DNA of 21,940 bases from CAZVIK01 sp964627045 (GTDB lineage Bacteria > Acidobacteriota > Terriglobia > Bryobacterales > Bryobacteraceae): positions 1 to 21,940 of the forward strand of contig CAZVIK010000051.1 in NCBI GenBank assembly GCA_964627045.1. The letters run 5' to 3'. A program made the position numbers and the translations under genes. This document shows, piece by piece, positions 14,175 to 21,373 of the stretch (the first letter of the stretch is position 1; each line of letters opens with the position of its first letter). Under the pieces are notes generated by a model. It had not been told where the DNA came from. It saw only the letters and a program-made list of their open reading frames with translations, and did not search any database.

Positions 14175-14939
14175 ATGCGGCGCCTGAAGATCACCCTGGC
14201 CTACGACGGCACCGAATATCACGGCTGGCAGGTGCAGCCGGAATTGCCGACGATCCAGGGCGTGCTCGAAGAGGCGCTCGCCGAAATCGAGGGCTCGCCG
14301 GTGAACGTGCATGGTTCGGGCCGCACCGACGCCGGCGTCCATGCGCTCGCTCAGGTGGCGGCGTTTTCGATGGCCAACCCGATTCCGCCCGCGAACCTGA
14401 AGAAGGCGATGAACCGCCTGCTGCCGCGCGCCATTCGGGTGCTCTCGGCCGAAGAGGCGCCCGAGGGCTTCCATCCGCGATTCGATGCGGTGGCCAAGAC
14501 CTACGAATACCGGATCTTCCGTGGAGAAACCTGCCCGCCGTTCCAACGGCTCTACGTCCACCACTATCCTTACCCGTTGGATGACAAACGCTTCGTCAGC
14601 CTCGCGCCGCTGTATGAAGGCGAGCACGATTTCTCGGCGTTCGCGGCGGCCGACGACAAAGACGCCCTGGGCGGATCGAAGGTCCGCACCGTCTTCTCCT
14701 CGGCCGCGCGGCGCGAAGGGGACCTCCTGCTATTCACGGTGACCGGAAGCGGGTTTCTGAAACACATGGTCAGGAACCTGGCCGGGACTCTGCTGGATGC
14801 CGGCAAGGGCAACCTCGACGAAGGCCGCATACGGGAGATGCTGCGCACCGGGTTCGCCGGGAAAGCCGGTCCGACGCTTCCGGCACGCGGGCTGTTCCTG
14901 GTTTCGGTCCGGTACCCGGACGATCCCCCACGAAGCTGA
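14175..14939 (+). CDS. truA: tRNA pseudouridine(38-40) synthase
   Basis: TruA makes pseudouridine at positions 38-40 of the tRNA anticodon arm. The 254-residue protein has the family opening LAYDGTEYHGWQVQPELPTIQGVLEEAL, the catalytic motif GSGRTDAGVHA (Arg50, Asp52), KTYEYRIF near residue 112, the HDFSAFAA segment and the conserved GSGFLKHMVRNLAGTLLDAGKG region of the RNA-binding cleft. Length and ends agree with the family. The ATG at 14175 is preceded by GGTGGG with 4-nt spacing. It follows pyrE by 13 nt and ends 8 nt before the stop of the convergent PH-domain gene. Confidence 0.97.
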   Translation: MRRLKITLAYDGTEYHGWQVQPELPTIQGVLEEALAEIEGSPVNVHGSGRTDAGVHALAQVAAFSMANPIPPANLKKAMNRLLPRAIRVLSAEEAPEGFHPRFDAVAKTYEYRIFRGETCPPFQRLYVHHYPYPLDDKRFVSLAPLYEGEHDFSAFAAADDKDALGGSKVRTVFSSAARREGDLLLFTVTGSGFLKHMVRNLAGTLLDAGKGNLDEGRIREMLRTGFAGKAGPTLPARGLFLVSVRYPDDPPRS

Positions 14940-14947
14940 GGCGGCCG

Positions 14948-15545
14948 TCAGGCGCGGTCCGGCCGAACGCCGGATTCCAGGTGGGCGGCCTTCATGATGG
15001 CGTCGGTGACGCGATCGGGGTTGTCGACGTTCTGTATGGTAAGCAGGCTTGTTTCGCCCGCGCTCTCGATGGAGATATCCCCGGTGGAGAGCACGCGTTG
15101 CGCGAGCCGTTGAACCACGCGTACGTCCTGGACCTTGGAAATCGGGATGACGCGCTTGGACTTGGTGAGAATTCCGGATTCAAAGCGCAGACGGCCGCCA
15201 TCGAGGGTTATTGCCTTAACCGGCCCCTAATTTTAACGGAACCCCGCCAAAAAAAACACCTCCCCGTAACCCCCCTTAAACAGGCCCCCCCCCGCCCNNN
15301 NNNNNNNGACGGCCGCCATCGAGGGTGAGATGCGTGAACCGGCGCGTCATGTGACAGGACACCGGCCAAAGAAACAGCAGCGCCGGAACCGCCAGGATCC
15401 AGGCTCCGATCCGGCCGGTCCCCCAATTGGTGTAGGCGAGCACGCTCGCAAAGAAAACGAAGAAGACGACCCAGTAACCGGCGCGCACCAGTTTCATGCT
15501 CGGCCGGATCACCATCGCGCCGGTGGATTCGCTCGTCTGTTTCAC
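14948..15545 (-). CDS. Membrane protein with bacterial PH domain (bPH2/DUF304-like), interrupted by an assembly join
   Basis: Read across the join, the gene codes for 159 residues: a GTG start at 15545, an N-terminal tail, two hydrophobic segments (LVRAGYWVVFFVFFASVLAY and IGAWILAVPALLFLWPV), then a PH-like domain that begins FTHLTLDGGRLRFESG and contains the ILTKSKRVIPISKVQDVRV strand-turn typical of DUF304 proteins. The two halves are in different frames as given. Each half contains the same 19-mer (15190-15208 and 15308-15326), and deleting the 118 bp from one copy to the other fuses them to exactly 480 in-frame nucleotides. The break is thus very likely artificial. GTG 15545 overlaps the stop of the upstream gene (GTGA), implying coupled translation. 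The function of such PH proteins is poorly known; membrane association is clear. Confidence 0.8.
15190..15326. other. Assembly gap: 10 Ns, low-quality filler and a duplicated 19-mer
   Basis: Ns occupy 15298-15307. The 89 bases before them (15209-15297) are rich in A, C and homopolymer runs and unlike the surrounding GC-rich coding DNA, as expected from a poor read end. GACGGCCGCCATCGAGGGT occurs at 15190-15208 and again at 15308-15326, flanking this filler. Collapsing the duplicate restores an intact gene, so the segment should not be read as biological sequence. Confidence 0.9.
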
Positions 15546-15928
15546 GCAGGCCTCGCCGCGGCAACCCGGACCGCCGCCTCTTGCGCAAACAGATAGAAAC
15601 CGAACAGGGGTTGGGAATCGCCACGGCCCCAACGGTTGACCTTCCATTGCGCGCGCAGGTGGGTCACCTCCGGATGCGCCGACAAATCCAAGTCCAGATG
15701 ATAAGTTCCGCAGTAGAACTTCTGGGGGAAGGAAGCCAGCGGTTTGGTCCCCCAGGTGGAGCCGTCGGGAGAACCCCAGACGGAGATGTCCAGGCTCTCC
15801 TGTTCGATGATCCGCGTAATGCCAAGCGTCAGGGTCAACGGCCTGCCCTGCGACGCGCCCAGAGGGATCTCCTGGCCCGCGCCTTCCTCGCGAACGACGG
15901 TTTCGGCCACAAGAAATGCAGGCGCCAC
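15542..15928 (-). CDS. Small conserved-looking protein of unknown function
   Basis: I do not recognise this 128-residue protein. It has no clear signal peptide or membrane segment. The central part alternates hydrophobic and polar residues as in a beta-sandwich: LTLTLGITRIIEQESLDISVWGSPDGSTWG, then FPQKFYCGTYHLDLDLS and THLRAQWKVNRWG. It ends with a hydrophobic FGFYLFAQEAAVRVAAARPA helix-like tail. The start is set at GTG 15928 because a strong GGAGG lies just upstream; the longer open frame to 16117 lacks such a site and has Arg/Gly/Pro-rich, non-protein-like composition. Its stop overlaps the GTG of the PH-domain gene by GTGA, so the two proteins are probably made together in fixed ratio and may function together. 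Confidence 0.7.
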   Translation of the reverse strand: MAPAFLVAETVVREEGAGQEIPLGASQGRPLTLTLGITRIIEQESLDISVWGSPDGSTWGTKPLASFPQKFYCGTYHLDLDLSAHPEVTHLRAQWKVNRWGRGDSQPLFGFYLFAQEAAVRVAAARPA

Positions 15929-15932
15929 AATG

Positions 15933-15937
15933 CCTCC
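15933..15937 (-). promoter_or_regulatory. Ribosome binding site of the small unknown gene
   Basis: On the minus strand GGAGG sits 4 nt before GTG 15928. It decides the start of the small unknown protein against the longer open frame. Confidence 0.6.
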
Positions 15938-16179
15938 GCGGGGCGACACCTCACGCCCCCTTCCCCCCAAGATTCTCACATTTCCAGGGCCAAATCCAGC
16001 CAATTCCCGGAGCCGTCGCGCCGCGCGGCATCGGCCCCACGCCGGATGGCGAGGGCCGCCGCCCGGGGCGAACCTTGCGGGCACGGCCCACGCATCCGGC
16101 ACACCCGGGCCATGCACGGATGGTCCGCAAAACCGCGATGGAATCGTTTGCGTGCCATTCGGAAGCCGGGTGAATGCAC

Positions 16180-16185
16180 TATAAT
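16180..16185 (+). promoter_or_regulatory. Candidate -10 box for the GH54 gene
   Basis: A perfect TATAAT lies 118 nt before the ATG of the arabinofuranosidase gene in otherwise GC-rich DNA. The best -35 candidate, TTCGGA at 16158-16163 with a 16-nt spacer, matches only three of six consensus bases, so activator dependence is possible. Confidence 0.4.
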
Positions 16186-16303
16186 CCTCACTTGGCAGCC
16201 GCGCCGCCGGAGGCCCCGGGGCCGCGCGTCATGGGCCTCTATCGCTTCAAGCGACGATCGCCGGAGAGGCCAGACCGATCCGGCGGGGATTAGGGAGATC
16301 GAC

Positions 16304-19300
16304 ATGCGAACCGGAATCATGCTGACGACCATCGCTGGAGCCGCGGCGGCGATTGCCGCCGCAACGCTGACCTTGGCCACCCAGGCCGGCGCCGGCGCTG
16401 CGCCGCCCAGGCCGCAGGGTCCGTGTGACATCTATGACGCCGCCGGAACTCCCTGCGCCGCTGCTCACAGCACCACCCGCGCGCTCTACGCTTCTTACAA
16501 TGGACCCCTGTACCAGGTCCTGCGCCAATCCGATGGCAAGACGCTGGACATTGGCGTCGTCCAACCCACGGCGTCGCCCGTCCCCGACGCCGGCGGAGTC
16601 GCCGACGCGGCGGCGCAGGACGCCTTCTGCGCCAACACCATCTGCGTCATCAACCAGATCCATGATCAATCCGGCAAGGGAAACCACCTTTACCAGGCCC
16701 CTCCCGGACCGCTGTTCCCCGGACCGGCGAAGGGTGCGTTCAACACACAGCCCATCGCCGATATGGCGCCCATCACCCTCGGCGGACACAAGGTTTACGG
16801 CGTCTACATCATGCCGGGAATGGGTTTCCGCAATAACGACGCCACCGGCCTCGCGATCGGCGATGAGCCGGAGGGCATCTACTATGTCGTCGACGGCACC
16901 CATTTCGACAGCGGCTGTTGCTTCGACTACGGCAACTGCTCAACCAACGGCCTCGCCGTGGGCACCGGCACCATGGAGACTACCTACTTCGGCACCTCCA
17001 CCGCCTGGGGCAGGGGCGGCGGCGCGGGCCCGTGGATCATGGCCGACATGGAGGCCGGGCTGTTCTCCGGCTACGACGCCCGGCTGAACGCCGCCAACCC
17101 CAGCATCGATTCCTGGCGCTTCGTTACGGCGGTCGTCAACGGCGGCGGCGGCAACCGCTGGGACCTCCGCGGCGGCAACGCCCAGGCAGGCGGCCTCACA
17201 ACCTTCTACAGCGGCGTGCGTCCCGGCTCGCGGGAAAACAACCGGTATTTCCCGATGAACAAGAAGGGCGGCATTCTGCTCGGCACCGGCGGCGATAACG
17301 GCAACGGTTCGTCCGGCACCTTTTATGAAGGCGTCATGACCACCGGCTATCCCTCGGACGCCACCATCAACGCCGTGCAGGCGAACATCGTGGCCGCCCG
17401 CTACGACGTGCCGCGGGTGACCCTTTCGCGCACCACGACGTTCACGCCTGGATCGGCACAAACGGTCACCGCGACCTTCACCAACGCCTCGGAGGAACCG
17501 GCGCGCGCCGTGAAGTTGAGCCTGGTTCTGCCCAAAGGATGGACCGCACCGGGTAGCGGCTCCGGCGTACCGGCCGCGTCCTTCAACGCCCCCGTCGCGC
17601 CGGGCGCGAGCGTGTCGGCGGCCTTCAAGGTCGTCTCGCCGGCCTCGACCGGAGCCGGTTGGCTCACCGCGAGGGCCGAATGGACCGCCCCGGGGGCGCG
17701 CGGAACAAGGTCGGAAGCCGCGGCCCGGCGGGTGCGCAACGTCTTCCCGGTCAAGATCAACGAAGTCCGCACCGGAGCCGGCGACAACGCGGCCGACCAG
17801 TTCGTCGAACTCTACAACGCCTCATCCGGCACGGTCGATCTTTCGGGCTGGAGCCTCGTCAATACCCAGAGCCAGTGGGCGCCGGTAACCCTCGCGACGA
17901 TTCCGCCGGGAACCCGGCTCGCCGCCCGCGGCTTCTATCTTCTCGGCCGTTCGAACTCGGGCCTGGCGGCTCCCGCCGCCCCCGGCGCGGCCACCATCCA
18001 CCTACGCAGCACCGAGGGCTTCGCGGCCGGCCAGAAGATCGACATCGATGGCGAGATTCGCACGATCGTTGGCGTGGGTGCTCCCGCCTCGCCCATGACG
18101 ACGGTCTTCATCCCGGTGTCCACCGGGCCGCGGATAGCGATCCCCGCAGGCTCCACCAACCTGCCGGTCGCCAATGCCTCCGGCTTCGAGCCCGGCCAGA
18201 GGATCGGTATCGACATCGGTGGGAACTTCGAACTGGCCACCGTCACAGCGGTCGGCAAGGCCGCCACGCAGACTACCTTGTCGGCGGCGGCCCCCGCCGG
18301 TGCGGTCGAAATCAGGGTCGCCGCCGGCTCCAACCTGACCGCGGGCGACACGCTCACGGTGGACACCGGCGGGCGCAAGGAGTCCGTCCGGGTCGCCGCC
18401 GCAGGCAACGCCGGCCCGAACGGCACAGCCGTAACGTTGGCCGCGCCGCTCAGGCTCAATCACGCCGCGGGCGCCGACGTATCCGGCGTGGGGACCGGGA
18501 TCAGTTTCTCTCCGCCGACCAGGCATCCGCATGCCAGCGGAGACGCTGTCCAGGCGCTGGGCAGCGGCGTCACACTCGACGCGCCTCTATCCAGGGCCCA
18601 CGCTTATGGGGCTCCCGTGGTTAACCCGGCAGCCTCGACGGGCGGCTTCCAGGGTCCGCCGGCCCCTAACCAGTGGTTCGGCGGAACGCTCTCGGCGCGC
18701 GCCGGTTCGATCGCCCTCCTCGACGCGGGCGGCGTGGCAATCGTGGACGCCATCGTCTACGGTTCCCAGCAGAGCAACTCGAGCGGAGAGGGCACCATCA
18801 CCAGCCCGGAGATCGCCACGCTCGAGGGCGACCAACACCAGGGCGGCTGCATCGCGGTCGTGCCCCGCGTCGGCCGGGGCTTCGGGCCCGCAGCCGCGCC
18901 CGCCCTTGCTCCCAATCTGAGCCTGGGCCGCTTCCCTGACGGCAACGACTCCGACAGCCTCTGCCAGGATTTCCAGTTGCAGCCCGCTTCGGCCCTGGCC
19001 GTGGCTGCCTCGCCGGGCGCCGTCAACATCAAGGTCTCGGGCGTGGCCGGCTTCGCCCCCGGCCAGACGATTACCATCGGTTCGGGCGCGCAACGGGAGA
19101 CCGCAGTGATCGCGGCGGCAGGCACGGCGGGCGCCACCACGCTAGCCTCGCCCGCGGCCGTGGGCGCCACCGTCCTTCGCGTCGCGTCTGTCGCGGGATT
19201 CAGCGCCGGCCAGACCGTCACCATCGACGACGCCGCCGGCCCGGAGACCGCCGTGATCGCCGCCGTGACCGGAGGCCGTGGCGGCGCGGGCATCACCGTC

Positions 19301-19462
19301 TCGGCGCCTCTCCAGTTCGCCCACGCCGCCGGTGCGCAGGTCTCCGGATCGGGTCTTTCGCTAACCGCGCCGCTCGCGCGCGAGCACGCCGTCGGAGCGC
19401 CGGTCGCCGCCGGCGTTCCCACACCCGGCGCGCCGAACCAGTATTCCGCACGGAAGGAGTAA
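16304..19462 (+). CDS. Secreted GH54 alpha-L-arabinofuranosidase with split lamin-tail domain and repeat arrays
   Basis: This 1052-residue exported enzyme should release arabinose from arabinoxylan or arabinan. Residues 1-32 are a signal peptide. Residues 39-368 match the AbfB catalytic domain (GPCDIYDAAGTPC..., ALYASYNGPLYQV, DQSGKGNHL, GDEPEGIYYVVDGTH). Nucleophile Glu250 (MADMEAGLFSGY) and acid/base Asp331 (GTGGDNGNGSSGTFYEG) correspond to Glu221 and Asp297 of the Aspergillus kawachii enzyme as I recall it. Cys41/51, Cys109/114 and the vicinal Cys205-206 match its three disulfides in spacing. Residues about 371-478 look like a NEW3-type beta domain. From 481 a lamin-tail-like domain begins (VKINEVRTGAGDNAADQFVELYN). 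The usual CBM42 arabinose-binding domain is absent. AGGGAG at 16292-16297, 6 nt before the ATG, fixes the start; an in-frame opening upstream to 15581 is antisense to two other genes. Confidence 0.93.
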   Translation: MRTGIMLTTIAGAAAAIAAATLTLATQAGAGAAPPRPQGPCDIYDAAGTPCAAAHSTTRALYASYNGPLYQVLRQSDGKTLDIGVVQPTASPVPDAGGVADAAAQDAFCANTICVINQIHDQSGKGNHLYQAPPGPLFPGPAKGAFNTQPIADMAPITLGGHKVYGVYIMPGMGFRNNDATGLAIGDEPEGIYYVVDGTHFDSGCCFDYGNCSTNGLAVGTGTMETTYFGTSTAWGRGGGAGPWIMADMEAGLFSGYDARLNAANPSIDSWRFVTAVVNGGGGNRWDLRGGNAQAGGLTTFYSGVRPGSRENNRYFPMNKKGGILLGTGGDNGNGSSGTFYEGVMTTGYPSDATINAVQANIVAARYDVPRVTLSRTTTFTPGSAQTVTATFTNASEEPARAVKLSLVLPKGWTAPGSGSGVPAASFNAPVAPGASVSAAFKVVSPASTGAGWLTARAEWTAPGARGTRSEAAARRVRNVFPVKINEVRTGAGDNAADQFVELYNASSGTVDLSGWSLVNTQSQWAPVTLATIPPGTRLAARGFYLLGRSNSGLAAPAAPGAATIHLRSTEGFAAGQKIDIDGEIRTIVGVGAPASPMTTVFIPVSTGPRIAIPAGSTNLPVANASGFEPGQRIGIDIGGNFELATVTAVGKAATQTTLSAAAPAGAVEIRVAAGSNLTAGDTLTVDTGGRKESVRVAAAGNAGPNGTAVTLAAPLRLNHAAGADVSGVGTGISFSPPTRHPHASGDAVQALGSGVTLDAPLSRAHAYGAPVVNPAASTGGFQGPPAPNQWFGGTLSARAGSIALLDAGGVAIVDAIVYGSQQSNSSGEGTITSPEIATLEGDQHQGGCIAVVPRVGRGFGPAAAPALAPNLSLGRFPDGNDSDSLCQDFQLQPASALAVAASPGAVNIKVSGVAGFAPGQTITIGSGAQRETAVIAAAGTAGATTLASPAAVGATVLRVASVAGFSAGQTVTIDDAAGPETAVIAAVTGGRGGAGITVSAPLQFAHAAGAQVSGSGLSLTAPLAREHAVGAPVAAGVPTPGAPNQYSARKE
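17972..18628 (+). repeat. First array of GQ-x-I/V-x-ID / HA-x-GA modules inside the GH54 protein
   Basis: Residues about 557-775 hold repeated units of two parts: an SxxGFxxGQxIxID segment (TEGFAAGQKIDID, ASGFEPGQRIGID) and a TLxAPLxxxHAxGAxV segment (TLAAPLRLNHAAGADV, TLDAPLSRAHAYGAPV). The array sits between the N-terminal half of the lamin-tail-like domain (ending LGRSNSGLAAPA) and its second half (WFGGTLSARAGSIALLDAGG). Confidence 0.75.
18992..19414 (+). repeat. Second array of the same module near the GH54 C-terminus
   Basis: Residues about 897-1037 repeat the pattern VAGFAPGQTITI, VAGFSAGQTVTID, SAPLQFAHAAGAQV and TAPLAREHAVGAPV. The array lies between SLGRFPDGNDSDSLCQDFQ and the closing TPGAPNQY, two motifs that normally follow one another at the end of lamin-tail-type regions. 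Confidence 0.75.
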
Positions 19463-19699
19463 GCGCCGGACCGGACGAAGCTGCACCCGTTACCCAAATC
19501 GCGCGCCCGCGATGGACCCGGCCCACTTCCGCTTGACCGAAACCTCGGGCGGGAGTAACCTAATCTGTAGTTTCATCGGCGATTGTGCGGTGGTACGGGT
19601 ATTGCGCCGCCGCGCGGCCGCCGGGTTAGTATCTGGCAACTCCGGCCGTGTGTTATGACGCCCTGTCCGGCCGGTCAAGGGCTTCGCAGAGGTAACCTC
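19463..19699. other. Intergenic region between the GH54 and TIGR03437-type genes
   Basis: This 237-bp region has no gene I can support. A small perfect hairpin, ATCGCG-CGCC-CGCGAT at 19498-19513, lies 35 nt after the GH54 stop but has no U-tract. AGAGG at 19688-19692 is the ribosome site of the next gene, 7 nt before its ATG. Confidence 0.45.
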
Positions 19700-21232
19700 A
19701 TGAAGTTGCGCTCGCTCCGGGCTCCGCACAGGACCCTTCTCCTCTCAACCGTGTTAACGTGCGCCGCGGCCGCGCCGGCCCGGCCCGCCTCTCTTACCGA
19801 GTACCTGCCACTCGATTCGGCGAAGTACGGCACGCGGACGTTCGCCGGAACCTTTGGGGTAACTGGAACCACCACGAGCCGTATTACCGGCACGGTGAAG
19901 ATCCCGTACAAGTCGGGTGACAAGCTTGGCGTCGGGATCATCGGGTTGCCGTTTGACGATCCGGGAATGCCCATCGCCTACGTCAATGACGGAAGCCAGG
20001 TCATTTTGTCGGCGGCCGCACTGCTGGGTGCCGACTGGTATTTCTTGGCGAGCGACTGCGAGATGACCGGACCGCCGCCGGGTGCGACGTACACCGACGT
20101 GAGCGACGGGTATCGCGTGGACACCGGCCCGTCGTTTGCCGTGCGCGGTTCCTCCTGCCAGGCAGCCAGCCCGCACCAGCAGAACGTGTTTGATTTCCAG
20201 GCGCTGACCGTGCAGGGCTCGCACTACAGCGACGCCATCATCGTGTGGCAACTCGACCTGGCGCGGCGCTTCCGCGTGGTTGACATGAAGGGCTACCTCG
20301 GGGCCATCTCGCCGGCGGAAGCCGACACGGGCGGCTACGCGGTGACGTCGTTCACGGTGCTGGCGCGAGGCGTCGGCTTCGTTGCGGGCGGCGACATCGA
20401 CGCCGGCTCCGGGCAACTGGTGAAGATGTGGGAGCTCACTGCAATCGACATCGAGACACCGCACCCGGTCACTTTCGATGGGGGAGTCGTCAACGCCGCC
20501 AGTTTCGCCGCGGGCCAACCCGTGGCGCCGGGAATGCTGGCCGCAATTTTCGGCTTCGACCTGGCTCGCAGCATCTCCGCCGCCGGGGCCATCCCCTTGC
20601 CAACGCAACTGGACGATGTGACGGTGACCTTCAACGGAATCGCCGCACCGCTGCACGCCATCATCGCCGGCGGCCCAAGTAACCCGGCGCAGATCAACGT
20701 TCAGGTCCCCTGGAACGTTCTGGCTCCAGGATCGGCTTCGGGAACCGCAACCGTCGTCGTGCGCCGCGGCGCGGTCGAGTCGCCTCCGCTGTCCGTGGAT
20801 ATCGGACCCGTCTCCCCGGGAGTGTTCGCTTACCCCTACGGCGTCGGACAGGCCATCGCGGTGCTGCAAACCGGCGACGCTCGCAACGGAGCCCTGGCAG
20901 GTCCGGCGGGCTCGATCCCGGGCATCGCTACCTCCCCGGCCAAGGCCGGCGACTACCTCCAGATCTACGCCAACGGTCTCGGGGCGCCCGACATCCCGGC
21001 CGCCGACGGGTACGCTTCCTCCGATCAACTCCGGCGGACGGCCACGCCCGTGATTCTGATCGGCGGCGTGGCGGCGGAGGTCGCTTTCGCGGGACTTTCG
21101 CCGTGGTTCGTGGGGGTCAACCAGATAAACGCCAGGATTCCCGAAAACGCACCCAAAGGCGACGCCGTGCCGTTGCAGGTCCAAATCGGGGGAATCACGA
21201 CCACCGATAAGGTGACCATCGCGATCGAATAG
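19700..21232 (+). CDS. Exported protein with C-terminal TIGR03437-type domain
   Basis: This 510-residue protein starts with a signal peptide (MKLRSLRAPHRTLLLSTVL...AAPARPA, residues 1-30). Residues about 31-255 are a beta-rich region I do not recognise, with an even spread of Gly, Thr and Asp and two Cys pairs at most. Residues about 258-510 fit the TIGR03437 domain characteristic of Solibacter: FDGGVVNAASFAAGQPVAPGMLAAIFGFDLA, INVQVPWNVL, PGVFAYPYGVGQAIAVLQ, GDYLQIYANGLGAPD and VNQINARIPENAPKGDAVPLQVQIGG. The domain has Ig-like TIG/IPT character and is found at the ends of many acidobacterial exported proteins; its role is unknown, with surface display or protein sorting as guesses. ATG 19700 is supported by AGAGG at 7-nt spacing and the signal peptide. 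It follows the GH54 gene by 237 nt and need not be functionally linked. Confidence 0.88.
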   Translation: MKLRSLRAPHRTLLLSTVLTCAAAAPARPASLTEYLPLDSAKYGTRTFAGTFGVTGTTTSRITGTVKIPYKSGDKLGVGIIGLPFDDPGMPIAYVNDGSQVILSAAALLGADWYFLASDCEMTGPPPGATYTDVSDGYRVDTGPSFAVRGSSCQAASPHQQNVFDFQALTVQGSHYSDAIIVWQLDLARRFRVVDMKGYLGAISPAEADTGGYAVTSFTVLARGVGFVAGGDIDAGSGQLVKMWELTAIDIETPHPVTFDGGVVNAASFAAGQPVAPGMLAAIFGFDLARSISAAGAIPLPTQLDDVTVTFNGIAAPLHAIIAGGPSNPAQINVQVPWNVLAPGSASGTATVVVRRGAVESPPLSVDIGPVSPGVFAYPYGVGQAIAVLQTGDARNGALAGPAGSIPGIATSPAKAGDYLQIYANGLGAPDIPAADGYASSDQLRRTATPVILIGGVAAEVAFAGLSPWFVGVNQINARIPENAPKGDAVPLQVQIGGITTTDKVTIAIE

Positions 21233-21299
21233 CGATTGAGCGCCCTGCACGGGCGGATGGGCCGCCCGCAAGCCCCAGGGTGCTGCAAACGGGAAACAA

Positions 21300-21329
21300 G
21301 CGGAATCGCGCGCGCCGGCGCGATTCCGC
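21300..21329. terminator. Strong hairpin between convergent genes, possible bidirectional terminator
   Basis: GCGGAATCGCGC (21300-21311) pairs perfectly with GCGCGATTCCGC (21318-21329) around a 6-nt loop. It lies 67 nt after the TIGR03437-type gene stop and 44 nt after the stop of the minus-strand glycine-zipper gene. On the minus strand the stem is followed by TTGTTTCCC, moderately T-rich; on the plus strand by AACCCATTTCC. Position between convergent genes fits a shared terminator. Confidence 0.6.
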
Positions 21330-21373
21330 AACCCATTTCCATTCGTAACGGTCCGTGTCACAACACGGCGGCG

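Larger units (their letters stand above)
15929..16303. other. Divergent intergenic region
   Basis: This 375-bp stretch separates the minus-strand small unknown gene from the plus-strand arabinofuranosidase gene and must hold both promoters. I find a perfect TATAAT for the plus strand but no gene; open frames here have Arg/Pro/Gly-rich shadow composition. The 118 nt between the TATAAT and the start codon form a long GC-rich leader with no recognised riboswitch. Confidence 0.6.

Noticed and set aside
15190..15326. Direct 19-bp repeats as target-site duplications of a mobile element
   Set aside because: The intervening 89 bases are low-complexity followed by Ns and carry no transposase or terminal repeats; a scaffold join explains them.
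15581..16303. N-terminal extension of the GH54 gene to 15581
   Set aside because: The extension has Arg/Pro-rich shadow composition and overlaps a minus-strand gene; ATG 16304 has a ribosome site and starts a signal peptide.
17972..19414. Tandem nucleotide repeats or a CRISPR-like array in the GH54 gene
   Set aside because: The repetition is at the protein level with diverged DNA, in frame and with uneven spacing; there are no constant repeats with unique spacers.
19754..21361. Long minus-strand open frame (535 codons) opposite the TIGR03437-type gene
   Set aside because: It is Arg/Gly/Asp/His-rich with no family motif, a common antisense shadow in GC-rich DNA; the plus-strand protein has a signal peptide, ribosome site and recognisable domain.
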